Source of the DNA: Quatrionicoccus australiensis
GTDB lineage: Bacteria; Pseudomonadota; Gammaproteobacteria; Burkholderiales; Rhodocyclaceae
DNA length: 64,000 nt
Direction: 5' to 3'
Assembly (NCBI RefSeq): GCF_020510525.1
Contig: NZ_CP075188.1
Location: 1 to 64,000 of the forward strand
Positions 50,031 through 58,872 of the stretch are shown in pieces (within the stretch, counting starts at the first letter, position 1; every line of letters begins with the position of its first letter). The position numbers and the translations under genes were made by a program. The notes under the pieces were generated by a model, which saw only the letters and a program-made list of their open reading frames with translations, was not told the DNA's origin and did not search any database.

Positions 50031-50120
50031 AAAAAAAGGCGCCACAAACCGGCTGGGTTTGCGAGCGCCGTTGATCATTGCCAAGCCTGGCCCCAGTGCA
50101 GGGTCGCAGCGCTCCTTGGC
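50031..50120 (-). promoter_or_regulatory. S-adenosylhomocysteine (SAH) riboswitch of metH with terminator platform
   Basis: Read on the minus strand, the aptamer (50120 to about 50063) has P1 GCCAAG / CTTGGC, the conserved core GGAGCGCTGCGAC, the CCAGGCTTGG strand, and ACGGCGCTC, which pairs with GAGCGC as the pseudoknot. These match the SAH riboswitch consensus. Immediately 3', GGCGC and CAAACC pair with GGTTTG and GCGCC before seven Ts (50037-50031), an intrinsic terminator that reuses the GGCGC pseudoknot strand. Bound SAH should therefore prevent termination (ON switch), raising metH when SAH accumulates. The mechanism is inference from base pairing. Confidence 0.92.
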
Positions 50121-50172
50121 AGAGGCGCTAGTTTACCGGCCGCCGCCCGGCCTGCCAAGTGCCTTGATTTAT

Positions 50173-50667
50173 CTAGCCTTTCGTTGCGACGCGCTGTGAG
50201 GTCTTCTTGACGCCGCCGGAAGCCAGGTCGAAATGCACCATGAAGTAGGTTTCCTCCATCGGGGTGACGCCGGCGATGCGCCATTCCCAGATGTCTTCGC
50301 CGAGATTGTCGAACACCACCTTGGAGCCCGGGGCGCCGATCAGACGGCGAACTTCGGCGCGAGTCATGCCGTCGCGGATCTTCGCAAGATTGGCCGGGGT
50401 CAGGACCTGCTCCATTGTGCGGACGATCTGGTCGCTGCCGATGGTGATCATGTAGCAGCTCGTACCGTTCGGCTGGCGGTTGTATTCCCAGGTGACGCTG
50501 CCGTCGTCGTTGCCGAACTCGTAAGCCGGGTTGCCCATGCGCGAACGGACTTCGGCGGCGGTGGTGATGCCCGGCTTGATCTCGGGCAGGTTGACCGCGT
50601 CGCAGGCGGGCAGCAGGGCTGCGCCGATGGCGGCGAACACGGCGCTGATCCAGGCGGGGATTTTCAT
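50173..50667 (-). CDS. BamE/SmpA-like outer-membrane lipoprotein
   Basis: 164 residues. The lipoprotein signal ends LLPAC with lipid Cys at 22. Two repeats of the SmpA/OmlA (BamE-like) fold follow, visible as LPEIKPGITTAAEVRSRMGNP and LAKIRDGMTRAEVRRLIGAPG, each with the G-x-T-x-x-E-V pattern. True BamE usually has one such domain, so this two-repeat protein may be a paralogue. Start at 50667 overlaps the MFS gene stop (ATGA). Confidence 0.83.
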   Translation of the reverse strand: MKIPAWISAVFAAIGAALLPACDAVNLPEIKPGITTAAEVRSRMGNPAYEFGNDDGSVTWEYNRQPNGTSCYMITIGSDQIVRTMEQVLTPANLAKIRDGMTRAEVRRLIGAPGSKVVFDNLGEDIWEWRIAGVTPMEETYFMVHFDLASGGVKKTSQRVATKG

Positions 50668-51860
50668 TTCTTGCGTCTCCATTTGCGGTGAGCGAAAGCG
50701 CCCAGGCCACCAAGGCTGAGCAGGCCGGCCATGCCGAGCGACAGGGTCAGGGTCGAACCCCAGAGCAGCGGCACGATCAGGCCGGCGGCGATGCTGTTGG
50801 CGCCGGACTGGAAAAAGGTCTGACAGGACGCGGCGAGACCGCGTTGTTCGGGGAAGGGATCGAGGGCGAGCAGCGTCAGGCTGGGCATCGCCAGCGACAT
50901 GCCCAGCGTGTAGACGAAGATCGGCATGACGCTCCACGGCAGGCCGGGCGGCAGGGCGAGATTGAGACTGACATTGAAAATGGCGGCGCTGACCATCAGG
51001 AGATAGCCGAGGCCTATGGTCTTTTCCGGCGAACGCTTGCCGGCCAGGCGTCCGGACAACCAGGCACCACCCATCAGGCCGCTCATCGCCGGGCCGAACA
51101 GCCAGAGGAAGCCGGTTTCCGGAACACCAAGGTGTTTCATCAGGAAAGTCGGCGCCGACAGCACGTAGATGAAGAAACCGAGGAAATTGAGCGACAGCGC
51201 GGCGCAGGCAAACAGGAAGCGCGGCGAGGTCAAGACCTTGAAATAGCTGCGGCCGAGGTAGGCGGGCTGCAGCGACTGGCGTTTTTCCGGCGGCAGGGTT
51301 TCCGGCAGCAGTTTCCAGCAGGCGAAGCCGAGCGCAGCGGTCGACAGCACCAGAAAGGCAAAAATCGAGCGCCAGCCGAAAAAGGTCTGCAGCCAGCCGC
51401 CGATGACCGGTGCGATGGCCGGGGCGAGTGCGAACATCATGGTGATCTGCGACATCAGGCGCTGCGCCGGCGGGCCGTCGAACAGGTCGCGCACGATGGC
51501 GCGGCTGATGACGATGCCGGCACCGGCCGTAACGCCCTGCATGGCGCGCCAGAACCATAGCTGCTCGATGCTGGTGGCGACCAGGCAGCCAACCGAGGCC
51601 AGTCCGAACAGGCCGAGTGCGGCAAGAATCACCCGGCGGCGGCCAAAGCGGTCTGAAATTGCGCCGTGCCACAGGGTCATCATGGCAAAGGCCAGCAGGT
51701 AGACAGAGAGTGTCTGCTGCACCTGCAGCGGTGTCGCGTGCAGTTTTTCGCCGATCTCGTGAAAGGACGGCAGGTAGGTGTCGATGGAAAACGGGCCGAG
51801 CGCCGAGAGCGCGGCCAGCAACATTGCTATGCCGCGTGGTGCGGGACGGGCTTTAGTCAT
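50664..51860 (-). CDS. MFS multidrug exporter (Bcr/CflA type)
   Basis: 398 residues, 12 TM helices. Typical features: FSIDTYLPSFHEIGEKL in TM1, the motif A loop GAISDRFGRRRVIL, and the DHA1 motif C region in TM5 (ALAPAIAPVIGGWL). Bcr/CflA members expel drugs such as bicyclomycin or chloramphenicol, but the substrate here is unknown. The ATG at 51860 overlaps the comM stop by 8 bp, and its stop overlaps the BamE-like start, so three genes are coupled. Confidence 0.87.
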   Translation of the reverse strand: MTKARPAPRGIAMLLAALSALGPFSIDTYLPSFHEIGEKLHATPLQVQQTLSVYLLAFAMMTLWHGAISDRFGRRRVILAALGLFGLASVGCLVATSIEQLWFWRAMQGVTAGAGIVISRAIVRDLFDGPPAQRLMSQITMMFALAPAIAPVIGGWLQTFFGWRSIFAFLVLSTAALGFACWKLLPETLPPEKRQSLQPAYLGRSYFKVLTSPRFLFACAALSLNFLGFFIYVLSAPTFLMKHLGVPETGFLWLFGPAMSGLMGGAWLSGRLAGKRSPEKTIGLGYLLMVSAAIFNVSLNLALPPGLPWSVMPIFVYTLGMSLAMPSLTLLALDPFPEQRGLAASCQTFFQSGANSIAAGLIVPLLWGSTLTLSLGMAGLLSLGGLGAFAHRKWRRKK

Positions 51861-53346
51861 GGGTGAGACGCCGATACTGAATGGCTTCTCCGACATGCGG
51901 GGCGAGGATTCGTTCGCTGCCGGCCAGATCGGCAATGGTGCGGGCGACCTTGAGAATGCGGTGCCAGGCACGCGCAGAGAGATCGAGGCGGGTAATCGCC
52001 TGCTTGAGCAGATTGCTGCCGGCGTCGTCCGGCACGCAGTGCACTTCGACCTCGCCGGCCGTGAGCCGGGCATTCGGTTTGTGCTGGCGCTCGTATTGCC
52101 GGGTGGCCGCCGGTTCGACCCGCTGGCGTACGCTGGCCGATGTTTCGCCATCGCTCTTGCCGCTCAGCGCCTCGGCCGGCAGGGCCGGGACTTCGATCAG
52201 GATGTCGATGCGATCCAGGAAAGGTCCGGACAGACGGCCTTTGTAGCGGGCAATCTGGTCGGGCGTGCAGCGGCATTTGCCATTGCTGTGGCCATGAAAG
52301 CCGCAAGGACATGGATTCATTGCGGCGACCAGCTGGAATTCGGCCGGAAATTCGGCATGACGGGCAGCTCTGGCAATATGGATGCGGCCGGTTTCCAGCG
52401 GTTCACGCAGGGTTTCCAGCACTTTTCGGTCGAATTCCGGGATCTCGTCAAGGAAGAGAATGCCCTGGTGCGCCAGGCTGATTTCACCCGGACGCGGCGG
52501 ATTGCCGCCACCGACCAGCGCGACGGCCGAGGCGGTGTGGTGCGGCTGGCGATAGGGCCGGATGCCGAACGATTCGGGGCGAAACTGCCCGGCCAGCGAC
52601 AGCACGGCCGCCGAAGCGCGTGCCGCTTCAATCTCCAGCGGCGGCATCAGGCCGGGCAGGCGGGCCGCGAGCATGGATTTGCCGGAGCCGGGCGGGCCGA
52701 TCATCATCAGGGAATGGCCGCCGGCCGCCGCAACTTCGAGCGCGCGCTTGGCCTGATGTTGGCCGCGGACCTCGGCAAGGTCGGGGAAAACCGGCGGTTT
52801 TTCACTGTCGACCGCTGGTGCTGCCGCGAGCATTTGCTGCCCGGCCAGATGGGCACAGACTTCGAGCAGGGAGTTGGCGGCAAGAATATTGTCGGCCCCG
52901 GTCAGGGCTGCTTCCCGGGCGCTTGCCTCGGGCAGGATGAAAGCCTTGCCATTGCCGGCGGTCTGCAGGGCCATGGCCAGCGCGCCGCGAATCGGACGCA
53001 GTTCGCCGGAGAGCGACAACTCGCCGGCAAACTCATGATCGGCCAGTACCTTGGCGGGGGCTTGACCGCTTGCCGCGAGAATGCCCAGTGCGATCGGCAG
53101 GTCGAAACGCCCGGACTCCTTGGGCAGGTCGGCTGGTGCGAGATTGACAGTGATGCGCTTGGCGGGAAACTCGAAGCCAGAATTGAGAATGGCGGCGCGC
53201 ACGCGGTCGCGCGCTTCCTTGACTTCGGTATCGGGCAGGCCGACCAGCGTGAAGCTGGGCAGGCCGCTGGCAATATGCACCTCGACCAGAACCGGAGGTG
53301 CGTTGAGGCCGTCAAGTCCGCGACTGTGAGCGACGGCCAGTGCCAT
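51853..53346 (-). CDS. comM: YifB/ComM Mg-chelatase-like AAA+ ATPase
   Basis: 497 residues. An N-terminal Lon-like domain (VEVHIASGLPSFTLVGLPDTEVKEARDRVRAA) precedes the AAA+ core with Walker A MIGPPGSGKSMLA (about 217-229) and Walker B GILFLDEIPEF (about 294-304). A cysteine-containing MNPCPCGFHGH motif and a C-terminal Mg-chelatase domain follow. ComM is a branch-migration helicase that widens recombination tracts in natural transformation. Gene order ubiK–comM is common in proteobacteria. Confidence 0.95.
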   Translation of the reverse strand: MALAVAHSRGLDGLNAPPVLVEVHIASGLPSFTLVGLPDTEVKEARDRVRAAILNSGFEFPAKRITVNLAPADLPKESGRFDLPIALGILAASGQAPAKVLADHEFAGELSLSGELRPIRGALAMALQTAGNGKAFILPEASAREAALTGADNILAANSLLEVCAHLAGQQMLAAAPAVDSEKPPVFPDLAEVRGQHQAKRALEVAAAGGHSLMMIGPPGSGKSMLAARLPGLMPPLEIEAARASAAVLSLAGQFRPESFGIRPYRQPHHTASAVALVGGGNPPRPGEISLAHQGILFLDEIPEFDRKVLETLREPLETGRIHIARAARHAEFPAEFQLVAAMNPCPCGFHGHSNGKCRCTPDQIARYKGRLSGPFLDRIDILIEVPALPAEALSGKSDGETSASVRQRVEPAATRQYERQHKPNARLTAGEVEVHCVPDDAGSNLLKQAITRLDLSARAWHRILKVARTIADLAGSERILAPHVGEAIQYRRLTHD

Positions 53347-53349
53347 GTC

Positions 53350-53589
53350 TTAAGCCTGACCTGCCTTTTCCAGCGCTTCGATGCGGGCTTCCAGTTCTTT
53401 CAGCTTTTCGCGGGTCCGGGCCAGCACCTGGGCCTGCACATCGAACTCTTCGCGGGTCACCAGGTCCAGCTTGCCGAGCAGGCCACTGATTACGGCCTTG
53501 GCATTCTTTTCAATATCCCGGGCGGGTGAATTGGCGAGCAGCGCGCTGATTTTGGCGCCGAAATCTTCAAGGGTTTTGGGGTCTAGCAT
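53350..53589 (-). CDS. ubiK: Ubiquinone biosynthesis accessory factor UbiK
   Basis: 79-residue BMFP/YqiC-family protein. An amphipathic N-terminal segment (LEDFGAKISALL) precedes a C-terminal coiled coil (REEFDVQAQVLARTREKLKELEARIEALE). UbiK works with UbiJ in aerobic ubiquinone synthesis near the membrane. Three bases separate it from comM. Start at 53589 is preceded by GGAGGAAAG. Confidence 0.93.
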   Translation of the reverse strand: MLDPKTLEDFGAKISALLANSPARDIEKNAKAVISGLLGKLDLVTREEFDVQAQVLARTREKLKELEARIEALEKAGQA

Positions 53590-53679
53590 GACTTTCCTCC
53601 GTAGAATCCCAGTTTATCACAGCGCATGTTGCACTCATTTTGGAATGCCGCTCGTATGTGGTGCGTGACAATCTGTAAC

Positions 53680-53775
53680 CGCACGAATTTGGTGCGTCAA
53701 CTTGGTGCTGATTCCCTGATGCCAGTTGCAAATGCATGATTTTTATTGAGAAAATCACCTGGCACGCCTCGTGCT
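53680..53775 (+). promoter_or_regulatory. Sigma-54 promoter with NtrC-like and IHF-like sites
   Basis: TGGCACGCCTCGTGCT at 53760-53775 matches the sigma-54 consensus at all but one position, with GG and GC exactly 10 nt apart (53761-62, 53773-74). Upstream, CGCACGAATTTGGTGCG (53680-53696) is a good 17-bp NtrC-type dyad. Between them an IHF-like site lies on the minus strand (53741-53729, one mismatch). The predicted start near 53786 gives a leader of about 50 nt to the porin gene. Confidence 0.85.
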
Positions 53776-53835
53776 ATTTCTGTTCGGCACATCTTTTATT
53801 CAATGCTATTCAAACTGTACTGTAGGAGAGAAATA

Positions 53836-54618
53836 ATGAAAAAATCCCTGATCGCTCTGGCACTGGTTGGTGCTTTCGCCGCTCCGGCTTTCGCTGAAGA
53901 AGCCGCTGCCCCGGCCGAGCATACCTTCACCGCCAACATCGGCGCCGTGACCAACTACGTTTTCCGCGGTATTACGCAGAGCCAGCATCAGCCCGCCATC
54001 CAGGGTGGTGTCGATTATGCTCACTCGAGCGGTATTTATGTCGGTACCTGGGCTTCTTCCATTGAATGGGTGAATCGTCGCGATTTCGTCTATCAAAAAG
54101 ACAACAACATCGAACTCGACCTCTACGCTGGGTACAAGGGCGCGATCGGTGACTTCAGCTATGACGTTGGTGCCATTCGCTATTTCTACCCGGGTGATTT
54201 CACTACCAGCACAGGTGCATTGGTTACTGCCAACACGACCGAAGCCTACATTTCCGGCTCCTGGAAGTACTTCACCCTGAAGTACAACCGCGCACTGACC
54301 AGCTTCATCGGCTGGGGCGGTACGAGCAGCGAAAACAAGAGTAAGGGCAGTGATTACATCGACCTGACCATGACCTATCCGATCGATGAAACCCTGAATG
54401 TGATCGCCCACATTGGCCATCAGAACGTCAAGAACAACAGTTTTGCCAGCTACAACGACATCAAGCTGGGCGTGACCAAGGACTTTGGCTTCGCTGTGGT
54501 TGGTCTGGCTTACACCGCGACCGATGCCGATCATAAGCTTCTGAACGGCGACTACAACTTCTCTGGCAAGAATGCCGGCAAGCAGGTTCTTGCTGCCTCG
54601 ATCACCAAGACTTTCTAA
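53836..54618 (+). CDS. TorF/TIGR02001-type outer-membrane protein
   Basis: 260 residues. A clear signal peptide (MKKSLIALALVGAFAAPAFA) precedes an alternating beta pattern. The family landmark NYVFRGITQSQHQPAIQGGVDYAHSSG is near the mature N-terminus, and the protein ends in a C-terminal Phe (SITKTF), the outer-membrane insertion signal. GGAGAG precedes the ATG. It lies first in the sigma-54 operon with glnK and amtB, so a role in uptake of a nitrogen compound is likely but unproven. Confidence 0.88.
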   Translation: MKKSLIALALVGAFAAPAFAEEAAAPAEHTFTANIGAVTNYVFRGITQSQHQPAIQGGVDYAHSSGIYVGTWASSIEWVNRRDFVYQKDNNIELDLYAGYKGAIGDFSYDVGAIRYFYPGDFTTSTGALVTANTTEAYISGSWKYFTLKYNRALTSFIGWGGTSSENKSKGSDYIDLTMTYPIDETLNVIAHIGHQNVKNNSFASYNDIKLGVTKDFGFAVVGLAYTATDADHKLLNGDYNFSGKNAGKQVLAASITKTF

Positions 54619-54628
54619 TCCGCTTTAA

Positions 54629-55039
<411 letters not shown>

Positions 55040-55051
55040 GGAGATCGCGCA

Positions 55052-56542
55052 ATGAAACGCCTATTTGCAATGCTCGCCCTGCTCGGCGCCGTCGGTTTTG
55101 CCGCGCCGACCTGGGCTGAAGAAAAGGCCGCTCCGGCCGAAGCAGTCACGGCTCCGGCCGCTGCTGCTCCCGCCGCCGCAGCTCCGGCTGCCGAGGCTGC
55201 CCCTGCCGCTGAAGCTGCCCCTGCTGCCGCACCGGTCCTGAGCAAGGCCGACAACGGCTGGATCATGGTTTGTGCCGCGCTGGTCATCCTGATGTCCATT
55301 CCCGGTCTGGCGCTGTTCTACGGCGGTCTGGTCCGTACCAAGAACATGCTGTCGGTGCTGATGCAGGTTTTCGTGACCTTCTCGCTGATCTCGCTGCTCT
55401 GGGTGGTTTATGGCTACTCCGCAGCCTTCACCGAAGGCAACGAGTTCTTTGGCGTACTCGACAAGCTCTTCCTGAAGGGCGTCACGCCGGATTCGCTGGG
55501 TGCGACCTTCTCCAAGGGTGTCGCCATCTCCGAACTGACCTTCGTGGTCTTCCAGGGCGCCTTCGCCGCCATTACCTGCGGCCTGATCGTCGGTGCCTTT
55601 GCCGAACGTGCCAAGTTTGCTGCCGTGCTGGTCTTCATGGTGATCTGGTTCACGCTGTCCTACATCCCGATGGCTCACATGGTCTGGTACTGGGCGGGTC
55701 CTGATGCCTACATCGATGCTGCTGCTGGCGAAGCTGCTGGCAAGACCGCTGGCTTCCTGTTCCAGAAGGGCGCACTTGATTTCGCCGGCGGTACCGTCGT
55801 GCATATCAACGCTGCTGTTGCCGGTCTGGTCGGTGCCTACATGGTTGGCAAGCGCACCGGCCTGGGCAATGTCTCGATGGCTCCGCACTCCCTGACCTTC
55901 ACGATGATCGGTGCTTCCCTGCTGTGGTTCGGCTGGTTCGGTTTCAACGCCGGCTCCGCTCTCGAAGCTTCCGGTGGTGCTGCTCTGGCCATGGTCAATA
56001 CCTGGGTTGCCACGGCTGCTGCCGCGCTGTCCTGGATGTTTGCCGAATGGATGCTCAAGGGCAAGCCGTCGATGCTGGGTGCTGCTTCCGGTGCCGTTGC
56101 CGGTCTGGTTGCGATCACCCCGGCTGCCGGCTTCGTCGGTGTCATGGGCGCCATCATCATCGGCCTGCTGGCTGGTGTGGTCTGCCTGTGGGGCGTCAAT
56201 GGCCTGAAGAAGATTCTCGGTGCTGACGACTCCCTCGACGTTTTCGGCGTCCATGGCGTCGGCGGCATCCTCGGTGCCATGCTGACCGGTGTCTTCGCTG
56301 ATCCGGCTCTCGGCGGCACGGGTGTCTATGACTATGTTGCCAACGCTGTTGGTGCCTACGACATGACTGCTCAGCTGATCTCGCAAGCCTGGGGTGTCGG
56401 TACCGTGATCGTCTGGTCCGGCGTGGTCTCGCTGGTTGCCTACAAGCTGGTCGATATCGTTATCGGTCTGCGTGTGCCGGAAGACGAAGAGCGTGAAGGT
56501 CTTGACCTCACCTCGCACGGCGAAACCGCTTACCACCACTAA
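55052..56542 (+). CDS. amtB: Ammonium channel AmtB
   Basis: 496 residues, longer than E. coli AmtB (428). A signal peptide (MKRLFAMLALLGAVGFAAPTWA) is followed by an Ala/Pro/Glu-rich spacer of about 45 residues (23-68) with repeated P-A-A-(E)-A units, then eleven TM helices. The twin pore histidines lie in GGTVVHINAAVAGLVGAYMVG and FGVHGVGGILGAMLTG. Phe-gate and Trp/Ser site regions look conserved. Cotranscribed with glnK; a terminator follows. Confidence 0.96.
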   Translation: MKRLFAMLALLGAVGFAAPTWAEEKAAPAEAVTAPAAAAPAAAAPAAEAAPAAEAAPAAAPVLSKADNGWIMVCAALVILMSIPGLALFYGGLVRTKNMLSVLMQVFVTFSLISLLWVVYGYSAAFTEGNEFFGVLDKLFLKGVTPDSLGATFSKGVAISELTFVVFQGAFAAITCGLIVGAFAERAKFAAVLVFMVIWFTLSYIPMAHMVWYWAGPDAYIDAAAGEAAGKTAGFLFQKGALDFAGGTVVHINAAVAGLVGAYMVGKRTGLGNVSMAPHSLTFTMIGASLLWFGWFGFNAGSALEASGGAALAMVNTWVATAAAALSWMFAEWMLKGKPSMLGAASGAVAGLVAITPAAGFVGVMGAIIIGLLAGVVCLWGVNGLKKILGADDSLDVFGVHGVGGILGAMLTGVFADPALGGTGVYDYVANAVGAYDMTAQLISQAWGVGTVIVWSGVVSLVAYKLVDIVIGLRVPEDEEREGLDLTSHGETAYHH

Positions 56543-56624
56543 GATCGTTGTTTGGAGGCTGGTCCTGCGACCGGTCTCCAGCTTGCCAGGAGCAAGCCTG
56601 AAAATCTCTGTAGTCTCTCTCCTT

Positions 56625-56652
56625 CGGGCACCTTCGGGTGCCCGTTTTTTTT
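56625..56652 (+). terminator. Intrinsic terminator after amtB
   Basis: CGGGCACC (56625-56632) and GGTGCCCG (56637-56644) enclose a stable TTCG tetraloop and precede eight Ts. It ends the OMP–glnK–amtB operon. Confidence 0.92.
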
Positions 56653-56705
56653 GCCGGCAATTCCGGTTTTTGCCTTTTTTCAGGCGTCGACCGCCAGGCA
56701 GGGAC

Positions 56706-57248
56706 TTACTTGATCAGCGGGAGGAGGGCGCGGAACTGTTCGGTGTCGGCGGCGTGCAGCCACTCGAAAAGCACCATCTCGGTGGTGACGATGCCGACTC
56801 CGCCGGCGCGCAGGCGCTCGATGGCGGCGCTGCGGTTTTCCGGCGTGCGCGAAGAGGCCGCATCGGCGACCAGATAGACTTCAAAGCCGGCCGCGAGCAG
56901 CCCGAAAGCAGTCTGCAGCACGCAGACATGGGTTTCGGTGCCGGTCAGGATGACCTGCTGTTTTTGCGCGCTGCGCAGCAGATCGAGCACGCCGGGCTCG
57001 GCCGTGCAGGAGAAATGCGTTTTCTCGAAAAAACGGGCGTCGTGTGCCGCCGCGCGGACGGCTTCGAGGCTGGGCCCCAGGCCGCGTACGTATTGCTCGG
57101 AAACGAAGGCCGGCACCTCGAGCTGGCGGGCAGCTTCAAGCAGGCGAACGGAATTGGCGACGACGCGCTCGCCGTCATGAATCGCCGGCGCCAGCTTCTG
57201 CTGCAGGTCGATGACCAGCAGCAGCGAATCTTCGCGCCGGATCAGCAT
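56706..57248 (-). CDS. Isochorismatase-family cysteine hydrolase
   Basis: 180 residues. The catalytic triad pattern is visible: Asp in LLVIDLQQKLAP, Lys in FFEKTHFSC, and Cys in LTGTETHVCVLQTAF. Members hydrolyse amides or vinyl ethers (nicotinamide, isochorismate, N-carbamoyl compounds); the substrate cannot be read here. The ATG at 57248 lies 4 bp after purU, so both are in one transcript. Confidence 0.87.
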   Translation of the reverse strand: MLIRREDSLLLVIDLQQKLAPAIHDGERVVANSVRLLEAARQLEVPAFVSEQYVRGLGPSLEAVRAAAHDARFFEKTHFSCTAEPGVLDLLRSAQKQQVILTGTETHVCVLQTAFGLLAAGFEVYLVADAASSRTPENRSAAIERLRAGGVGIVTTEMVLFEWLHAADTEQFRALLPLIK

Positions 57249-57252
57249 GGGC

Positions 57253-58116
57253 TCAGCGGAAGACGATGGTCTTGTTGCCATGCACCAGCACCCGGTCTTC
57301 CAGGTGGTAGCGCAGGCCGCGGGCGAGCACGGTCTTCTCGATGTCCTTGCCGTAACGGACCATGTCTTCCGGCGAATCGGAGTGATCGATGCGGATCACG
57401 TCCTGCTCGATGATCGGTCCCTGATCGAGTTCGGCCGTCACGTAATGGCAGGTCGCGCCGATCAGTTTGACGCCGCGCTCGTAGGCCTGGTGATAAGGCT
57501 TGGCGCCGGCAAAGCTGGGCAGGAAGCTGTGATGGATATTGATGATCTTGCCGGCCAGTGCCTCGCACAATTCCGGCGACAGAATCTGCATGTAGCGCGC
57601 CAGCACCATGGTGTCGCCATGCACATCCGCAAAGATGCGCTGCATCTCGGCGTAGGCCGCCTTCTTGTTGTCGGCGGTGACCGGCACATGATGGAAGGGG
57701 ATGCCATGCCATTCGACGAAGCCGCGGAAAGTATCGTGGTTCGAAATGACACACGGGATCTCGATGTCGAGTTCCTTGGCCTGCCAGCGCGCCAGCAGGT
57801 CGTAGAGACAGTGTTCCTGCTTGGAAACCATGACCACGACACGTTTCTTGACGGCGCTGTCGTTGATTTGCCAGGTCATCGACAAGGGCTCGGCGACTTC
57901 CGTGCGGAAGCGCTCGCGGAACTCGGCGAGCAGGCAGGGCAGCGAATCCGCCTTGATCTCGATGCGCATGAAATAGCGACCGCTCAGCACGTCCGAGTGG
58001 AAGCTCGACTCGAGAATCCAGCCGCCATTGCCGGCGATGAAGCCGGAAACGCGGGCGATGATGCCGACCTGGTCGGGGCAGGAAGCGGAAAGAGTGTAGA
58101 AACGGTCGCGATGCAT
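57253..58116 (-). CDS. purU: Formyltetrahydrofolate deformylase
   Basis: Hydrolyses 10-formyl-THF to formate and THF, balancing one-carbon pools. 287 residues. An N-terminal ACT domain (about 6-85: TLSASCPDQVGIIARVSGFI) precedes a formyltransferase-like domain with the catalytic Asn/His in INIHHSFLPSF and Asp in VTAELDQGPIIEQD. Full length. A pair of intergenic repeats lies directly upstream. Confidence 0.96.
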   Translation of the reverse strand: MHRDRFYTLSASCPDQVGIIARVSGFIAGNGGWILESSFHSDVLSGRYFMRIEIKADSLPCLLAEFRERFRTEVAEPLSMTWQINDSAVKKRVVVMVSKQEHCLYDLLARWQAKELDIEIPCVISNHDTFRGFVEWHGIPFHHVPVTADNKKAAYAEMQRIFADVHGDTMVLARYMQILSPELCEALAGKIINIHHSFLPSFAGAKPYHQAYERGVKLIGATCHYVTAELDQGPIIEQDVIRIDHSDSPEDMVRYGKDIEKTVLARGLRYHLEDRVLVHGNKTIVFR

Positions 58117-58133
58117 GGTTTTCAGGATCGAGC

Positions 58134-58260
58134 TATTAGGATCGAGGATCCAGTGGGGTTGGTCTTGCTAGGTCACTGGATCTCAGGCAATAAACTGAGG
58201 ATTGGGGTATTAGGATCGAGGACCCAGCGGGTTTGATCTTGCTAGGCAACTCGATCCTAA
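58134..58260. repeat. Pair of imperfect direct repeats with internal dyads
   Basis: Two units of about 49 bp (58134-58182 and 58208-58256) begin TATTAGGATCGAGGA, share CTTGCTAGG and are spaced 74 bp start to start. Unit 1 contains GATCCAGTG (58147-58155) with CACTGGATC (58174-58182). Unit 2 contains TTAGGATCGAG (58210-58220) with CTCGATCCTAA (58250-58260). CTCAG/CTGAG (58182-58199) forms a small hairpin between them. Located between thrH and purU. Confidence 0.8.
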
Positions 58261-58263
58261 CGA

Positions 58264-58872
58264 CTAGCAGCTAGCAAATGCCTTGTCGATTTCGCTGCGC
58301 AGGTCGTCGTAATTGAGGACGACCGGATACTGCGGGAATTCGCGGATGACGTTTTCCGGCGGATGGAACAGGATGCCGCCGTGGGCTTCGCCGAGCATCG
58401 CCGTGTCGTTGTAGGAATCACCGGCGGCGACGATGGTGAAGTTCAGTTCCTTGAAGCGCTTGACCGCTTCCTGCTTCTGGTTCGGCATGCGCAGGTGGTA
58501 GGCGACCAGCATGCCGGAAGTGTCGGCTTCCAGCGAATGGCAGAACAGCGTCGGCCAGCCGAGCTGGCGCATCAGCGGATGCGCGAATTCGTAGAAGGTG
58601 TCGGACAGGATGACGACCTGGTAATCCTCGCGCAGCTTGTCGAGGAAGGCGCGCGCGCCCGGCATCGGGCCCATTTCGGCGATCACCTTCTGGATATCCG
58701 GCAGACCGAGCTTGTGCTCGCGCAGGATGTTCAGGCGGTAGGTCATGAGCTTGTCGTAATCCGGCTCTTCGCGCGTCGTGCGCATCAGCTCGGGAATGCC
58801 CGTGCGCTTGGAGAATTCGATCCAGATTTCGGGAACAAGGACCCCTTCGAGGTCAAGGCAGACGATTTGCAC
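58264..58872 (-). CDS. thrH: Phosphoserine phosphatase / homoserine phosphotransferase ThrH
   Basis: HAD enzyme of 202 residues, the length of Pseudomonas ThrH. Motif I is CLDLEGVLVPEIW (D-x-E rather than D-x-D, a ThrH hallmark), then VVILSDTFYEFA (motif II) and IVAAGDSYNDTAML (motif IV). ThrH dephosphorylates phosphoserine and can pass phosphate to homoserine. The start is GTG at 58872, giving MQIVCLDLEG; ATG alternatives lie far upstream in noncoding repeat DNA. Confidence 0.93.
   Translation of the reverse strand: MQIVCLDLEGVLVPEIWIEFSKRTGIPELMRTTREEPDYDKLMTYRLNILREHKLGLPDIQKVIAEMGPMPGARAFLDKLREDYQVVILSDTFYEFAHPLMRQLGWPTLFCHSLEADTSGMLVAYHLRMPNQKQEAVKRFKELNFTIVAAGDSYNDTAMLGEAHGGILFHPPENVIREFPQYPVVLNYDDLRSEIDKAFASC

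Noticed and set aside
55061..56539. 492-codon minus-strand frame across amtB
   Set aside because: Shadow of amtB codon bias; no promoter, ribosome site or domain.
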